This document shows positions 1-7,472 of a stretch of 64,000 nt of DNA, piece by piece. A program made the translations under genes and the position numbers. The stretch lies in assembly GCA_007133065.1 (NCBI GenBank), contig SLNJ01000065.1, positions 1 to 64,000 of the forward strand, given 5' to 3'. The notes beneath the pieces were generated by a model. That model made no database searches, had not been told where the DNA came from, and was given only the letters and a program-made list of their open reading frames with translations. This stretch comes from Opitutales bacterium. Its GTDB lineage: Bacteria; Verrucomicrobiota; Verrucomicrobiia; Opitutales; Oceanipulchritudinaceae. Position 1 is the stretch's first letter. Each line of letters starts with the position of its first letter.

Positions 1-441
1 ACACCAACAGAGAGGCCCGTACGACTGTTTCCATTTCGGAGTTCATTCACGCGGCTTCGGCACTCGCTCCATACGCTTCGTGCCGCCATTACTGAACGAC
101 GACGCAATGTTCGCTTCCGAGTGATCGCCACTCTTTCTCGGACGGGATTGGCTACCCGCTGGGTATCTAATGCATGTTTCATCTATTATATGATTCCCCA
201 CGCACAGTTAGCTGGCGCGAGGTGTCCTGAAAGAAAAGGAAGGCTGCAGCTGCTCGATGACGCCTGGTTGTTTCACCCGGAGCATGGGTCCGGTTTCAGC
301 GATGAAGATGGCGGGCGCAGGCAACGAATCGGAGGGATCACCCGCCTCGCCTTCCCCCTCGGCTCGGCCTCCGGAGCAGCTTCGGCTTATTCCCGCACGC
401 ATGGCAGGTTCACCGATTCGTCGACCGAATGCCCCCCTTCG
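1..441. other. No supportable gene
   Basis: Several overlapping short open frames exist here on both strands, but none has a recognisable domain, a ribosome binding site or convincing composition. They look like GC-rich background. The stretch ends at the operator dyad of the toxin-antitoxin pair that follows. It could contain the decayed end of an upstream gene, but I see nothing that identifies one. Confidence 0.5.
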
Positions 442-486
442 GCAAAATATGATTTCAGTTGACCTAAAATCGTATTTTGCTACCTT
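442..486 (+). promoter_or_regulatory. Promoter and dyad operator of the vapBC pair
   Basis: An inverted repeat with 14-bp arms (442-455 and 467-480, one mismatch, 11-nt spacer) surrounds a TTGACC -35 box at 459-464. A -10-like TACCTT follows at 481-486 after 16 nt, and the antitoxin ATG is at 493. The arms are AT-rich in a GC-rich region. VapB-VapC complexes typically repress their own promoter by binding such a dyad, so this is probably the autoregulatory operator. Because the ATG lies only 6 nt after the -10 box, the transcript may be nearly leaderless. Confidence 0.6.
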
Positions 487-492
487 TAATTT

Positions 493-735
493 ATGAAAAT
501 CACCGTCGATCTCCCTGAATCCGAAATCGCAGAGATCTGCGAGATCACCGGCATAAACAAAAAAGGCCCGGCCATTCGCAAGTTGGTGACAGACAGGCTG
601 CAATTCCAACGACGGGCCTCTATTGCCGAAAAGTTTCTTACCGGCGAGTGGTCGGCCGAATTGAAGAATTTCGAGGCCGCCAAAGCCGCCGACCGATCTG
701 AAGCAAAGACCCTCTCGGAGCAATGGCGCGACTGA
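493..735 (+). CDS. vapB: VapB-type antitoxin
   Basis: 80 aa. The N-terminal half (MKITVDLPESEIAEICEITG and on) reads as a short beta strand plus helix-turn-helix of ribbon-helix-helix type, as in antitoxins of the DUF2191/VapB group. The acidic and helical C-terminus ending in SEQWRD is the expected toxin-wrapping tail. The stop codon lies inside the next gene (13-nt overlap), so the two are translationally coupled. In these pairs the antitoxin neutralises the PIN-domain RNase and gives the complex its DNA-binding specificity. A dyad operator lies directly upstream. Family assignment rests on size, position and composition together with the clear PIN partner. Confidence 0.8.
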   Translation: MKITVDLPESEIAEICEITGINKKGPAIRKLVTDRLQFQRRASIAEKFLTGEWSAELKNFEAAKAADRSEAKTLSEQWRD

Positions 736-1163
736 TCGATTCCTCGCTTTGGGTGGACTTCACCCGCAGCAAATCACCCCGTGCGCTTAAAACCCTAATC
801 CAGCCGTGGATTCTCGATTCCTTGGCCTGCCTCTGCGAACCCATCGCCTTTGAAATTCTTCGCCACACCACCCAACGCGAACGCGAGCGGATTGAGGCGC
901 AGTTCGCCACTTTACCGCTTCTCACCACACCATCTCACCTTTGGCGCGATGCTGCCCGCCTCGGCCAACAATGCCGCAATCAAGGCATCAATGCCGGCTC
1001 ACTCGACCTCATTATCGCCAGCCTGGCAATCCATCATAACGCCGAACTCATCACCTTCGACGCCGACTATCAGGCCATTGCCCACGCCTCCAAGCTCCGC
1101 GTCCACCTCCTCTCCCGGGAAATCGATTCATTGGATGACAAAGCACCTGACCGGAGGGACTGA
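723..1163 (+). CDS. vapC: VapC-type PIN-domain ribonuclease toxin
   Basis: 146 aa, the usual PIN toxin length. The acidic residues of the Mg2+ site are visible: D6 in LIDSSLWVDF, E44 in IAFEIL, D95 in SLDLIIASLA and D113/D115 in ITFDADY. PIN toxins cleave structured RNA, commonly tRNA or rRNA loops, when freed from the antitoxin. The start codon lies 13 nt inside the antitoxin gene, the typical coupled arrangement. Its Cys content and the C-terminal extension after residue 125 are unremarkable. RNA target cannot be told from the sequence. Confidence 0.88.
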   Translation: MARLIDSSLWVDFTRSKSPRALKTLIQPWILDSLACLCEPIAFEILRHTTQRERERIEAQFATLPLLTTPSHLWRDAARLGQQCRNQGINAGSLDLIIASLAIHHNAELITFDADYQAIAHASKLRVHLLSREIDSLDDKAPDRRD

Positions 1164-1201
1164 GACCGACCACTGAAAAATCCCGGCTGTTCCCGCCGCG
1201 C

Positions 1202-1495
1202 TCAAGAGAGGATGCGTGCGCTCTCCTTCGGAATTTCGTCGAAGAGGACGGGGCCGTTCAGGGAATAATCGACGGGCAGATCGATCAGGTGAACGCCGCC
1301 TGCGTCGAACGCGAGGTCCAGAACCTTCGGCAACTCGGCGTCGGAGGTGATGCGGTGGCCGGCGGCGCCGTAGCTGGCGGCGTACTGGACGAAATCGGGA
1401 TTTTGGTATGTCAGCCCGAAATCGGCGAATCCCATCTGCGCCTGTTTCCAGCGGACCATGCCGTACCCGCTGTCATGCGTCGTATTCTTTCTCAA
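1202..1495 (-). pseudogene. Remnant of an acetolactate synthase-like ThDP enzyme (C-terminal end only)
   Basis: The frame encodes about 90 residues that match the extreme C-terminus of AlsS/IlvB-type thiamine-diphosphate enzymes: DSGYGMVRWKQAQMGFADFG, then NPDFVQYAASYGAAGHR and GVHLIDLPVDYS. Functional enzymes of this family are about 550 aa with an N-terminal ThDP-binding Glu domain and a central domain; all of that is absent here. The frame opens at an ATG overlapping the stop codon of the NRDE gene by 4 nt, so it could still be translated, but it cannot be a working synthase. It looks like a deletion scar left when the NRDE/DinB genes were joined to it. Confidence 0.75.
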
Positions 1496-2262
1496 TTCGA
1501 AATGGTTTCAACACCGGAGCCCATCCGCGCCAGGCGTTTCACGTGCGGTGCATTCAAGGTTGGGGGCGTGCCCGCACGCACCGACCGGTAGCTCATTTCG
1601 AAATCGTCGCGCCCCACGGTGATAACGGTGCGGCTGACGGTGCGGGCGTCGGGTCGGGTCATCAACACCGAGCGCGCGCCATCGTGCGGGTCATGCCAGC
1701 GGTGAAGGCGATCGAGTTCCTCCCGGTGCGGCGTTTGCGGGTTCGCGACGTGGCGGTGGAACGCGGCCAGGCGGTCCTTTTCAACGGTCTCGGTTCGAAC
1801 AGAGGAGGTGGTGACAAACGGCACGGCGATGGGTTGGCGCTCGAGGTCGACACCGGTCCAACGGTGGAGGACGGGGCCGTTCTCCGGGTCGATGGCGAGG
1901 AGCAGACACGGACGATAGCCGGCCTGCCGGACGGCGGCCTCCAGACTGCGCGCAAAAGCTTTGACATCCGGGCTCGCGGCGAGATCGAAGAGCAGGCGCC
2001 CGCGGCTGCGCGGCGCAACCTCTGGGGCGGGCGGAAGTTCCAGGGCGCTGTAATGATTCAGGATGACCGCGCAAAGCCCGCGGGAATTGACGAAAACCCA
2101 GGTTCCGCCGCCCTCCGGATCGATCGGCGCCAACCACTCGGCTCCTGAGGAGCCGCATCGATACGGAACCGGGGGATCGGCTTCGGCCCGTGCGCGGCGC
2201 TCGTCCCGGTTGAAAAACAGGGTGTAACGCTCCTGCTCCAACTGCCAGCTAACGGTGCACAT
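1492..2262 (-). CDS. NRDE/TANGO2 family protein
   Basis: 256 aa beginning MCTVSW with the diagnostic Asn-Arg-Asp-Glu motif in LFFNRDERRARA. This matches the NRDE (TANGO2) family, in which the Cys after the initiator Met becomes the N-terminal nucleophile-like residue. Animal TANGO2 is linked to mitochondrial lipid/haem metabolism; bacterial roles are not settled. A WLAPIDPEGGGTWVFVNSRG stretch is typical of the fold. Its start lies 7 nt after the stop of the DinB-fold gene, so the two form a small operon. The stop overlaps the acetolactate-synthase remnant downstream. Confidence 0.82.
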   Translation of the reverse strand: MCTVSWQLEQERYTLFFNRDERRARAEADPPVPYRCGSSGAEWLAPIDPEGGGTWVFVNSRGLCAVILNHYSALELPPAPEVAPRSRGRLLFDLAASPDVKAFARSLEAAVRQAGYRPCLLLAIDPENGPVLHRWTGVDLERQPIAVPFVTTSSVRTETVEKDRLAAFHRHVANPQTPHREELDRLHRWHDPHDGARSVLMTRPDARTVSRTVITVGRDDFEMSYRSVRAGTPPTLNAPHVKRLARMGSGVETISN

Positions 2263-2269
2263 ACCGAAA

Positions 2270-2851
2270 TCAGGTGAGAGCCGGACCGGAACCAGCCCGA
2301 CCAGTTCGCAGTAGCTTTGCCTGCTCCGCCCGGTGTTGGACGGTCGACGGAGCCACTCCGAAGCCTTCCGGCAGCCGGACCCGCATCAAACGGCACATGA
2401 TGCTGATGAGCGCGTAGTGGTGGATGGCGTGGACAATCGTATACATCACTTCTCGGCCGAGGCTGGATATGACCGGCGGTGAGTCCGCTCGAACGTACGA
2501 AGCTTTGCAGCGAACCCGGACGAAGTCTGAGAGCACCTCCGCATCCAGGCGGCTCTCAATCTCCCGGGCCAACACCCGAGTCCGCTCAAGGGCATGCCCG
2601 CGATCGGTCTCCACCCGCCGGTCGCGCTTGCGGGCGTCGTAATCAACTTCAGTTGTGCGCCCGGGACCGGTCGGCAGCAGCGCCTCGAAGTGCTCCAGGC
2701 AATGCCGGTAATGGCCCCCGATCGTGGCATCGAAAGCATCCGGAACGGAACGGTTATAGGTTTCGTCTGAGAGCGCTTCCAAGAGACACTCCCCCTGCCG
2801 CAGTGCTTCAATAACCGCTGCCTTGATGGAATCCTGGGAGATTTCGGACAT
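2270..2851 (-). CDS. DinB-fold (YfiT-like) putative metal-dependent protein
   Basis: About 193 aa from the ATG at 2851 (MSEISQDS). A longer form from 2890 is possible but adds a low-complexity HPHH segment. The pattern GGHYRHCLEHFEALL and, about 100 residues later, YTIVHAIHHYALI gives the histidine triad of the DinB four-helix bundle, which binds a divalent metal. DinB-like proteins include thiol-dependent transferases and damage-inducible proteins of unknown function. It is co-transcribed with the NRDE protein; this pairing is recurrent in other phyla as far as I recall, suggesting a shared, still undefined role. Confidence 0.72.
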   Translation of the reverse strand: MSEISQDSIKAAVIEALRQGECLLEALSDETYNRSVPDAFDATIGGHYRHCLEHFEALLPTGPGRTTEVDYDARKRDRRVETDRGHALERTRVLAREIESRLDAEVLSDFVRVRCKASYVRADSPPVISSLGREVMYTIVHAIHHYALISIMCRLMRVRLPEGFGVAPSTVQHRAEQAKLLRTGRAGSGPALT

Positions 2852-2986
2852 ATGGTGTGGGTGATACGAGGGCTGAAAAGAAGGTTTCATCGTGCGACGA
2901 CGGGAGTGGACGATTATTCCCAAAACCCGATCCGGTGGACCACCAGCCGCAGACGACTCAAGGGTGATCACCCTCGGCCCATACCC

Positions 2987-3030
2987 CAATGGCGCTCAGG
3001 TAAGCGGTCAATGGCGCTCGGATGAGTGGT
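2987..3030. repeat. Two-copy 22-bp tandem repeat
   Basis: Units at 2987-3008 and 3009-3030 agree at 18 of 22 positions; both start CAATGGCGCTC and all four differences are transitions. The pair sits between the DinB gene start and a strong hairpin at 3047-3080, in the 260-bp gap before the sensor kinase stop. No coding potential is apparent. Confidence 0.55.
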
Positions 3031-3046
3031 CACCTCCATGTAGATT

Positions 3047-3080
3047 ACGCTTCCAGCGTGATACGACACGCTGGAAGCGT
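3047..3080. repeat. REP-like palindrome (14-bp perfect stem, 6-nt loop)
   Basis: Arms at 3047-3060 and 3067-3080 (ACGCTTCCAGCGTG and its exact complement) flank the loop ATACGA. There is no T-run on either side, so an intrinsic terminator is unlikely. The sequence lies between two genes read leftwards and looks like an extragenic palindromic element of REP/BIME style. Whether it is repeated across the genome cannot be seen from this window. Confidence 0.65.
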
Positions 3081-3111
3081 GTGCTACTTTGGCTTACCCA
3101 ACGCCATCAGC

Positions 3112-5289
3112 CTATACCCTCTCCTCCAACATCACGATCAGTTCGTCCCATCCGAACGGTTTGCGAATGACCGGATAATGCTGCTCCGGCTGCTTTTCAC
3201 GCAGCAAGACTTCATCGGCGTGACCGGTCATCAGGAGAATCCGCGAAGCAGGCATCTCCTGCTCCAATCGGGCGACAAACGATTGCAGGGGCATTCCCGG
3301 CATCACCATGTCCGCGAGGACGACGTCCTGGTGAGGCAAGCCGCTCGACAATTCGGCGAGGGCGTCGGCTCGCTTGAGGAACAACTTCGCGTCGTACCCG
3401 CGTGTCTGCAGGTAATCCCGCACAACCTCTCCCACATTCGAATCGTCTTCCACGATCATCACCGATTTGCCTGAGGACACCGGGCGGGGACTGGCAGGAG
3501 GCTCAGATTCGAGTCGCTGGTCGTCTCCGGATTCCTGCTCGGGGGCCCGCGGAAAGATCAGTTGGAATCGAGCCCCGCGCGGGCGGACGTTCTCCGCCCG
3601 CATGGAACCTCCATGTTGCGTGACGATTCCCTGTACGGATGCGAGGCCGAGCCCGGTCCCCCGTTCGCGGGGCTTGGTGGTGAAGAAAGGTTCGAAGATC
3701 CTGGAGCGCAAGTCCTCGGGGATGCCCGGTCCGGTGTCGTCAATTTCCACGATCACGCGCTCGCCCACGAACGCGGAAGCGTCATCGCCGCCATCCGCCT
3801 CATTTCGTGTGCGGATCGTCAACGTTCCGCTGCCCTCCATCGCATCCCGGGCATTCACGGCCAGATTCATCAGGATCCGCTCAAATTGATGCGGGTCCAT
3901 CATCACCGGCCAGAGGTCCGGAACACACTCCGCTTGAATCGTGATGCCTTCGCCAAGTACGCGACGCAGCATCGACTGCACGTCGCGGATCACGTCGTTC
4001 AGCACCATTCTCTCCGGAGCAATAGGCTCCTTGCGACTGTAGGCCAGCAATTGGCGAATGAGGTTCGCCGCCCGTCGACAAGTCGAGAGAATCTGGCCGA
4101 TGTACCGGCGAGGTTTTTCGCCATCCGTCGACATCGCCGCGAGTTCCGCCGCACCCATAATCGCAGCCAGCGTGTTGTTGACATCGTGCGCGATTCCTCC
4201 GGCGAGCATACCCAGCGCCTCCATCCTGTGGGACTCCACGAGTTCTTCTCGAAGCAGCTTGCGCTCGGTGACATCCTTGACGGCATACAGCTTCCGGGCG
4301 CGATCCTGATCGCGCATCACCCGCTCTTCGGTTTCGAGGAAGCGCACTCCATCGGCACCGTGATTCCGCACGACGGCCTGACGAAATCCACCTTCCCTCA
4401 GATTGTCGTCATCCGACCACTCGATCAATTCGCTCATGTTGACGCGCGATTCGCCATTGCCTGCATCCAATTCGAAGAGGTCACGTGCCATGCGGTTGCT
4501 GCGCAATATCTCATCATTTTCACCGCACACGATGAAAGCGACGGGCGCCTCCTCGAACAACGTTTCATATTTGTGTTCCGCCCTGGCGAGGGCGACGGCC
4601 CGGCGTTCGGCCTTCTCTTCGAGATTCCTGTTGGCCTCCTCGATTCTGCCCTCGTAGCGCCTCCCGATGAGGCGGGATACAAAGGTTCCCAGGAGGGCAA
4701 ACCCGAGCAAACCGGGAATCGCGGTCCGCCCCGCCGCAATCCGCAATTTCGCGATGCGCTCCTCAATCGCTCCGTAATCGACGTGAACGGAGACGGCCCA
4801 CGGAGTACCCTCTACGAGCCGCCGCGTCACCAGTTGCGTTTCGCCGCCGTATGATTGCTCGAGGAGCCATTCCGGGGAGTCCCGCGTCTGGAGCGGTCTC
4901 CTATCGAACCTGCCCCCTGGGGGTGCATCGACAAACTCCACCTGCATGCCGAGAGAATCTTCTCTGGGGTGACAGATAACGATGTTCTCGCTATCCAGCA
5001 GACAGAGAAACCCAGCCGCATCATAGGGACTTCTCACCAGGCTCTCCTGCAATCGATGGCGCACCGCCTCCATATCGGCGCCGGCGCGGATCTCCCTGGC
5101 GAGCAGTTCGCTGATTCGCTCGGCCTGCCGCGCCGAGGCCTCGGTTTGGATTTCCGCGTAAGATCGCTCGAGGTCCTGAAACAGAATTCCCTGCACGAGC
5201 CATGCGAGAGCCCCCGTCGTCGCCAGGATCGAGACGAAAATCGCCCCGCCGGGCCAGAGAAGTTGTAAAGCGGAATAGAAACGGGCCAT
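3112..5289 (-). CDS. Membrane-bound hybrid sensor histidine kinase with C-terminal receiver
   Basis: 725 aa from ATG 5289 (MARFYSALQLL); the frame runs further upstream but without sensible sequence. Order: membrane segment at residues 8-36, an extracytoplasmic sensor of about 150 residues, second membrane segment near 188-208, coiled linker, PAS domain about 240-340, HisKA with phospho-acceptor H368 in GGIAHDVNN, HATPase with N-box NLAVNARDAM (475-484), DDTGPGIP and GTGLGLAS, then a receiver domain from about 608 with phosphorylatable D660 in LADMVMPGM. The conserved receiver Lys is seen in IRKPFG. A separate HPt and output protein would be needed and are not adjacent. The gene is divergent from the metal module, 195 bp apart, so it may sense related stress, but this is only positional. 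Confidence 0.88.
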   Translation of the reverse strand: MARFYSALQLLWPGGAIFVSILATTGALAWLVQGILFQDLERSYAEIQTEASARQAERISELLAREIRAGADMEAVRHRLQESLVRSPYDAAGFLCLLDSENIVICHPREDSLGMQVEFVDAPPGGRFDRRPLQTRDSPEWLLEQSYGGETQLVTRRLVEGTPWAVSVHVDYGAIEERIAKLRIAAGRTAIPGLLGFALLGTFVSRLIGRRYEGRIEEANRNLEEKAERRAVALARAEHKYETLFEEAPVAFIVCGENDEILRSNRMARDLFELDAGNGESRVNMSELIEWSDDDNLREGGFRQAVVRNHGADGVRFLETEERVMRDQDRARKLYAVKDVTERKLLREELVESHRMEALGMLAGGIAHDVNNTLAAIMGAAELAAMSTDGEKPRRYIGQILSTCRRAANLIRQLLAYSRKEPIAPERMVLNDVIRDVQSMLRRVLGEGITIQAECVPDLWPVMMDPHQFERILMNLAVNARDAMEGSGTLTIRTRNEADGGDDASAFVGERVIVEIDDTGPGIPEDLRSRIFEPFFTTKPRERGTGLGLASVQGIVTQHGGSMRAENVRPRGARFQLIFPRAPEQESGDDQRLESEPPASPRPVSSGKSVMIVEDDSNVGEVVRDYLQTRGYDAKLFLKRADALAELSSGLPHQDVVLADMVMPGMPLQSFVARLEQEMPASRILLMTGHADEVLLREKQPEQHYPVIRKPFGWDELIVMLEERV

Positions 5290-5484
5290 CGGCTGGAAAC
5301 CGTTCGGGATTCGAGCGACTGAAATTGCGCAATTCAGGTTATTGGACGATGGCATCGACGAGATATTCCCGGCTTCTTGGCCGCCGCAGATGCCAGATGC
5401 CAGGGCGTTCGGGTATCCACTTGATGGCCCGCATCCCGTGTGCCATGGTGGATTCATGATCGCAAAGGGATACGGGGTGCGGCA

Positions 5485-6561
5485 ATGACTGCGCTCGGCG
5501 GCAGCATCCTCGGCCTCGCGCTCGAAGTCGCCCCCTGGCTCGTTGCGGGACTGGCGATCGCCGGGATTGTCAAGGCGTGGGTTCCGGAGCGAAAGATGTC
5601 GCGATGGCTCGACGGGCCCGGCATCGGCCCGATCGGCCGCGGCGCCGTAATCGGTGCGCCGTTGCCGCTCTGTTCCTGTGGCGCGATCCCGGCGGGAGTC
5701 GCATTGCATCGCGGTGGCGCCTCGCGCGGAGCGACGACCGCGTTTATGGTGGGGACGCCGGGAATCGGAATCGACTCGGTTGCGCTGACATACGCCCTGA
5801 TGGGGCCGTTTATGGCAGTGGTGCGCCCGGTGAGCGCTGTGTTGAGCGCGGTCGCCACAGGGGTCCTGGTAGCGGTCGTCCCGGACCGGTTTGCACGGCG
5901 GGGAGCCGCTCCCGAATTGCATTCGGATTGCTGCGCGCAGGCAGGTTGCGCGTCCGGGGAAGACGAGACCGCGACGACCGCGAACACGGGATCGCCCGCG
6001 CGCCGAACAGCCCGGGGCCTCGGCTACGCGTTTGGAGATGTTTTACGCGACATCGGCCCGTGGATGGTACTGGGTATCGTACTGGCCGGAGCCTTGGCGA
6101 CCTGGATCCCGCCGAGCGCACTGATCGATTACGGAAGCGGAACCGGCGCGATGTTGGTTATGGCGGTAATCGGCATCCCTCTGTATCTGTGTGCCCAGGC
6201 GGCAACTCCGATCGCTGCATCCATGATCCTGGCGGGGGTGTCTCCCGGCACCGCGCTCGTTTTTCTGTTGGCCGCGCCGATCACAAGCCTGGCGACGCTG
6301 GCGGTGTTGCGCCGGGAGTTCGGATTTTCCCCGGTCGTGGTCTACACGGCGTCGATTGCCGCCTGCGCCGTCGCCGCCGGTCTCTCAGTCGATGCAATTC
6401 TATCGTGGTCCTCCATCAACGTTGTGACGCAGATCGGCGACACGATCGGCCTGTTCCCCGCGCCGCTCGAATACCTTGCACTGGGGTTCCTCCTTGTGAT
6501 TCCCCTGTCGCCGGTGCAGCGGCGTCTCAGGCAGTTGCTGCGCGCCGAATCCGGATCCTGA
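5485..6561 (+). CDS. SO_0444-type Cu/Zn efflux permease
   Basis: 358 aa from ATG 5485. About eight to ten hydrophobic segments are visible in two blocks separated by a soluble loop. The first block carries PLPLCSCGAIPAGVALHRGG and a TPGIGIDSVALTYAL motif, and the second carries CAQAATPIAASMILAGVSPGTAL; both are typical of DUF318/ArsP-like permeases. The central loop has a cysteine-histidine patch, HSDCCAQAGC, as in the SO_0444 family annotated for copper/zinc export. It lies upstream of, and in the same direction as, a MerR-type regulator, thioredoxin-like and HMA proteins, consistent with metal efflux. An alternative is arsenical export (ArsP relatives), but the Cys-rich loop favours soft metals. 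Possible upstream starts in the same frame add no recognisable segment. Confidence 0.8.
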   Translation: MTALGGSILGLALEVAPWLVAGLAIAGIVKAWVPERKMSRWLDGPGIGPIGRGAVIGAPLPLCSCGAIPAGVALHRGGASRGATTAFMVGTPGIGIDSVALTYALMGPFMAVVRPVSAVLSAVATGVLVAVVPDRFARRGAAPELHSDCCAQAGCASGEDETATTANTGSPARRTARGLGYAFGDVLRDIGPWMVLGIVLAGALATWIPPSALIDYGSGTGAMLVMAVIGIPLYLCAQAATPIAASMILAGVSPGTALVFLLAAPITSLATLAVLRREFGFSPVVVYTASIAACAVAAGLSVDAILSWSSINVVTQIGDTIGLFPAPLEYLALGFLLVIPLSPVQRRLRQLLRAESGS

Positions 6562-6622
6562 AGATGGGAATCGCGGGCGGAACCGGCTCCGGAACGCCAA
6601 AAATAAAAGCACCCGGAGCACC

Positions 6623-6654
6623 TTGACCCTGCACCTTGATACAGGGTGTAAAAT
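6623..6654 (+). promoter_or_regulatory. MerR-type promoter/operator of the regulator gene
   Basis: A TTGACC -35 box (6623-6628) and a TAAAAT -10 box (6649-6654) are separated by 20 bp, the long spacer that MerR-family activators require. An inverted repeat (ACCCTG at 6626-6631, CAGGGT at 6642-6647) sits between them. The regulator's ATG is at 6661, only 6 nt after the -10 box, so transcription would start at or next to the start codon and give a leaderless mRNA. Confidence 0.72.
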
Positions 6655-6660
6655 CGATTC

Positions 6661-7149
6661 ATGAGCGAAGAATTCTGGACACGCGGTGAACTCGCCCGGC
6701 GCGCCGGCGTGAAGGTCGCCACCATTCGCTTCTACGAACGGCGCGGCCTGCTGGCCGATGCGTTCCGTTCCGGCAACGGATACCACCACTACGACCGCGA
6801 CGCGCTCCGGCGGCTGCAGTTCATCCGGCGCGCCCAGGAACTCGGATTCTCCTTGAACGAGATCGCCGAGCTTCTGGACCTCTGGCTGATGCCGGAGGTC
6901 TCGAGTTCCTCCGAGGTCTGGGAACTGGCGCAGAGCAGGATCCGCAATGTTCGGGAGAAGATCGCCGATTTACAGCGGATGGAGGCGGCACTGCGGGATT
7001 TGATCGAGACCTGCCGGGGCGAGGGCACCGCACACACGTGCCCGATTCTCGCGGCACTCGAGGCGCGGGAGGCGGACAGCGGGGCGAGCCCCCACTCCCC
7101 CGGGCGCGCAACGGGTCAGCGATCGCAATGCAAACGCAATACACCTTGA
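6661..7149 (+). CDS. MerR-family metal-responsive regulator (CueR-like ligand pattern)
   Basis: 162 aa. The N-terminal winged helix (TRGELARRAGVKVATIRFYE, ERRGLL, YHHYDRDAL) is classic MerR, followed by a dimerisation helix (about 85-118). A pair of cysteines, C118 and C127, corresponds in place and spacing to C117/C126 of mercury MerR. At the position of MerR C82 the protein has serines (residues 81-84). In CueR-type sensors a Ser at that site goes with monovalent Cu(I)/Ag(I)/Au(I) recognition, while Cys goes with divalent metals, so I infer a monovalent soft-metal sensor. The C-terminal 30 residues after the loop are hydrophilic and variable. It probably controls both its own promoter and the one at 7146. 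Confidence 0.85.
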   Translation: MSEEFWTRGELARRAGVKVATIRFYERRGLLADAFRSGNGYHHYDRDALRRLQFIRRAQELGFSLNEIAELLDLWLMPEVSSSSEVWELAQSRIRNVREKIADLQRMEAALRDLIETCRGEGTAHTCPILAALEAREADSGASPHSPGRATGQRSQCKRNTP

Positions 7150-7177
7150 CCCGGCACCATGGTGCCGGGTGCAGCAT
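7146..7177 (+). promoter_or_regulatory. MerR-type promoter/operator with a perfect 22-bp palindrome
   Basis: TTGACC (7146-7151), a 20-bp spacer and a CAGCAT -10-like box (7172-7177) drive the thioredoxin/outer-membrane/HMA genes. The spacer and flank form a perfect palindrome at 7149-7170 (ACCCGGCACCA and its complement). The -35 box and spacing match the promoter at 6623. The weak -10 suits activator dependence. Confidence 0.7.
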
Positions 7178-7217
7178 GATGTAACGTCCATCATCCGGAG
7201 TAGAAGAACAGCCAATT

Positions 7218-7472
7218 ATGAGCACCAGAACAATCGAAGTTTTTACGGCGGGTTGCCCGCTGTGCGAGCAAACCTTGAGGCTCGTGCGCGAAGCGGTGCG
7301 CGATTGCGGTTGCGAGGTCGTCGAGCGCCGCTGCGCCGGCGATGCCTGCTGTACACCGGCGAAACGCTACGGCATCCGCGCAATGCCCTCGGTGGTCGTC
7401 GATGGCGAGGTTGTATTCGAGGGCCGGATCACTCCCGCCCAGGCGGCATTGCTGAAACGCAGCGACCGATGA
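7218..7472 (+). CDS. Small cysteine-rich thioredoxin-like protein (CPLC)
   Basis: 84 aa with a thioredoxin/glutaredoxin fold pattern: beta strand TIEVFTAGCPLCEQT with the redox pair C13-x-x-C16, and MPSVVVDGEVVFEGR with the cis-proline strand near residues 56-70. Five more cysteines (C30, C32, C39, C44, C45) make it unusually thiol-rich, suggesting metal shuttling or thiol-disulfide exchange at a metal site rather than general reduction. No signal peptide is visible, so it is cytosolic. Its TGA overlaps the ATG of the next gene. Such proteins accompany MerR-regulated metal operons. Confidence 0.75.
   Translation: MSTRTIEVFTAGCPLCEQTLRLVREAVRDCGCEVVERRCAGDACCTPAKRYGIRAMPSVVVDGEVVFEGRITPAQAALLKRSDR

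Noticed and set aside
121-496. Two short overlapping frames before vapBC
   Set aside because: No recognisable domain, no ribosome binding site and biased composition; they are not supported as genes.
3562-4854. Open frame of 430 codons on the plus strand
   Set aside because: Antisense to the sensor kinase, which has all catalytic motifs; no family pattern in the antisense product.
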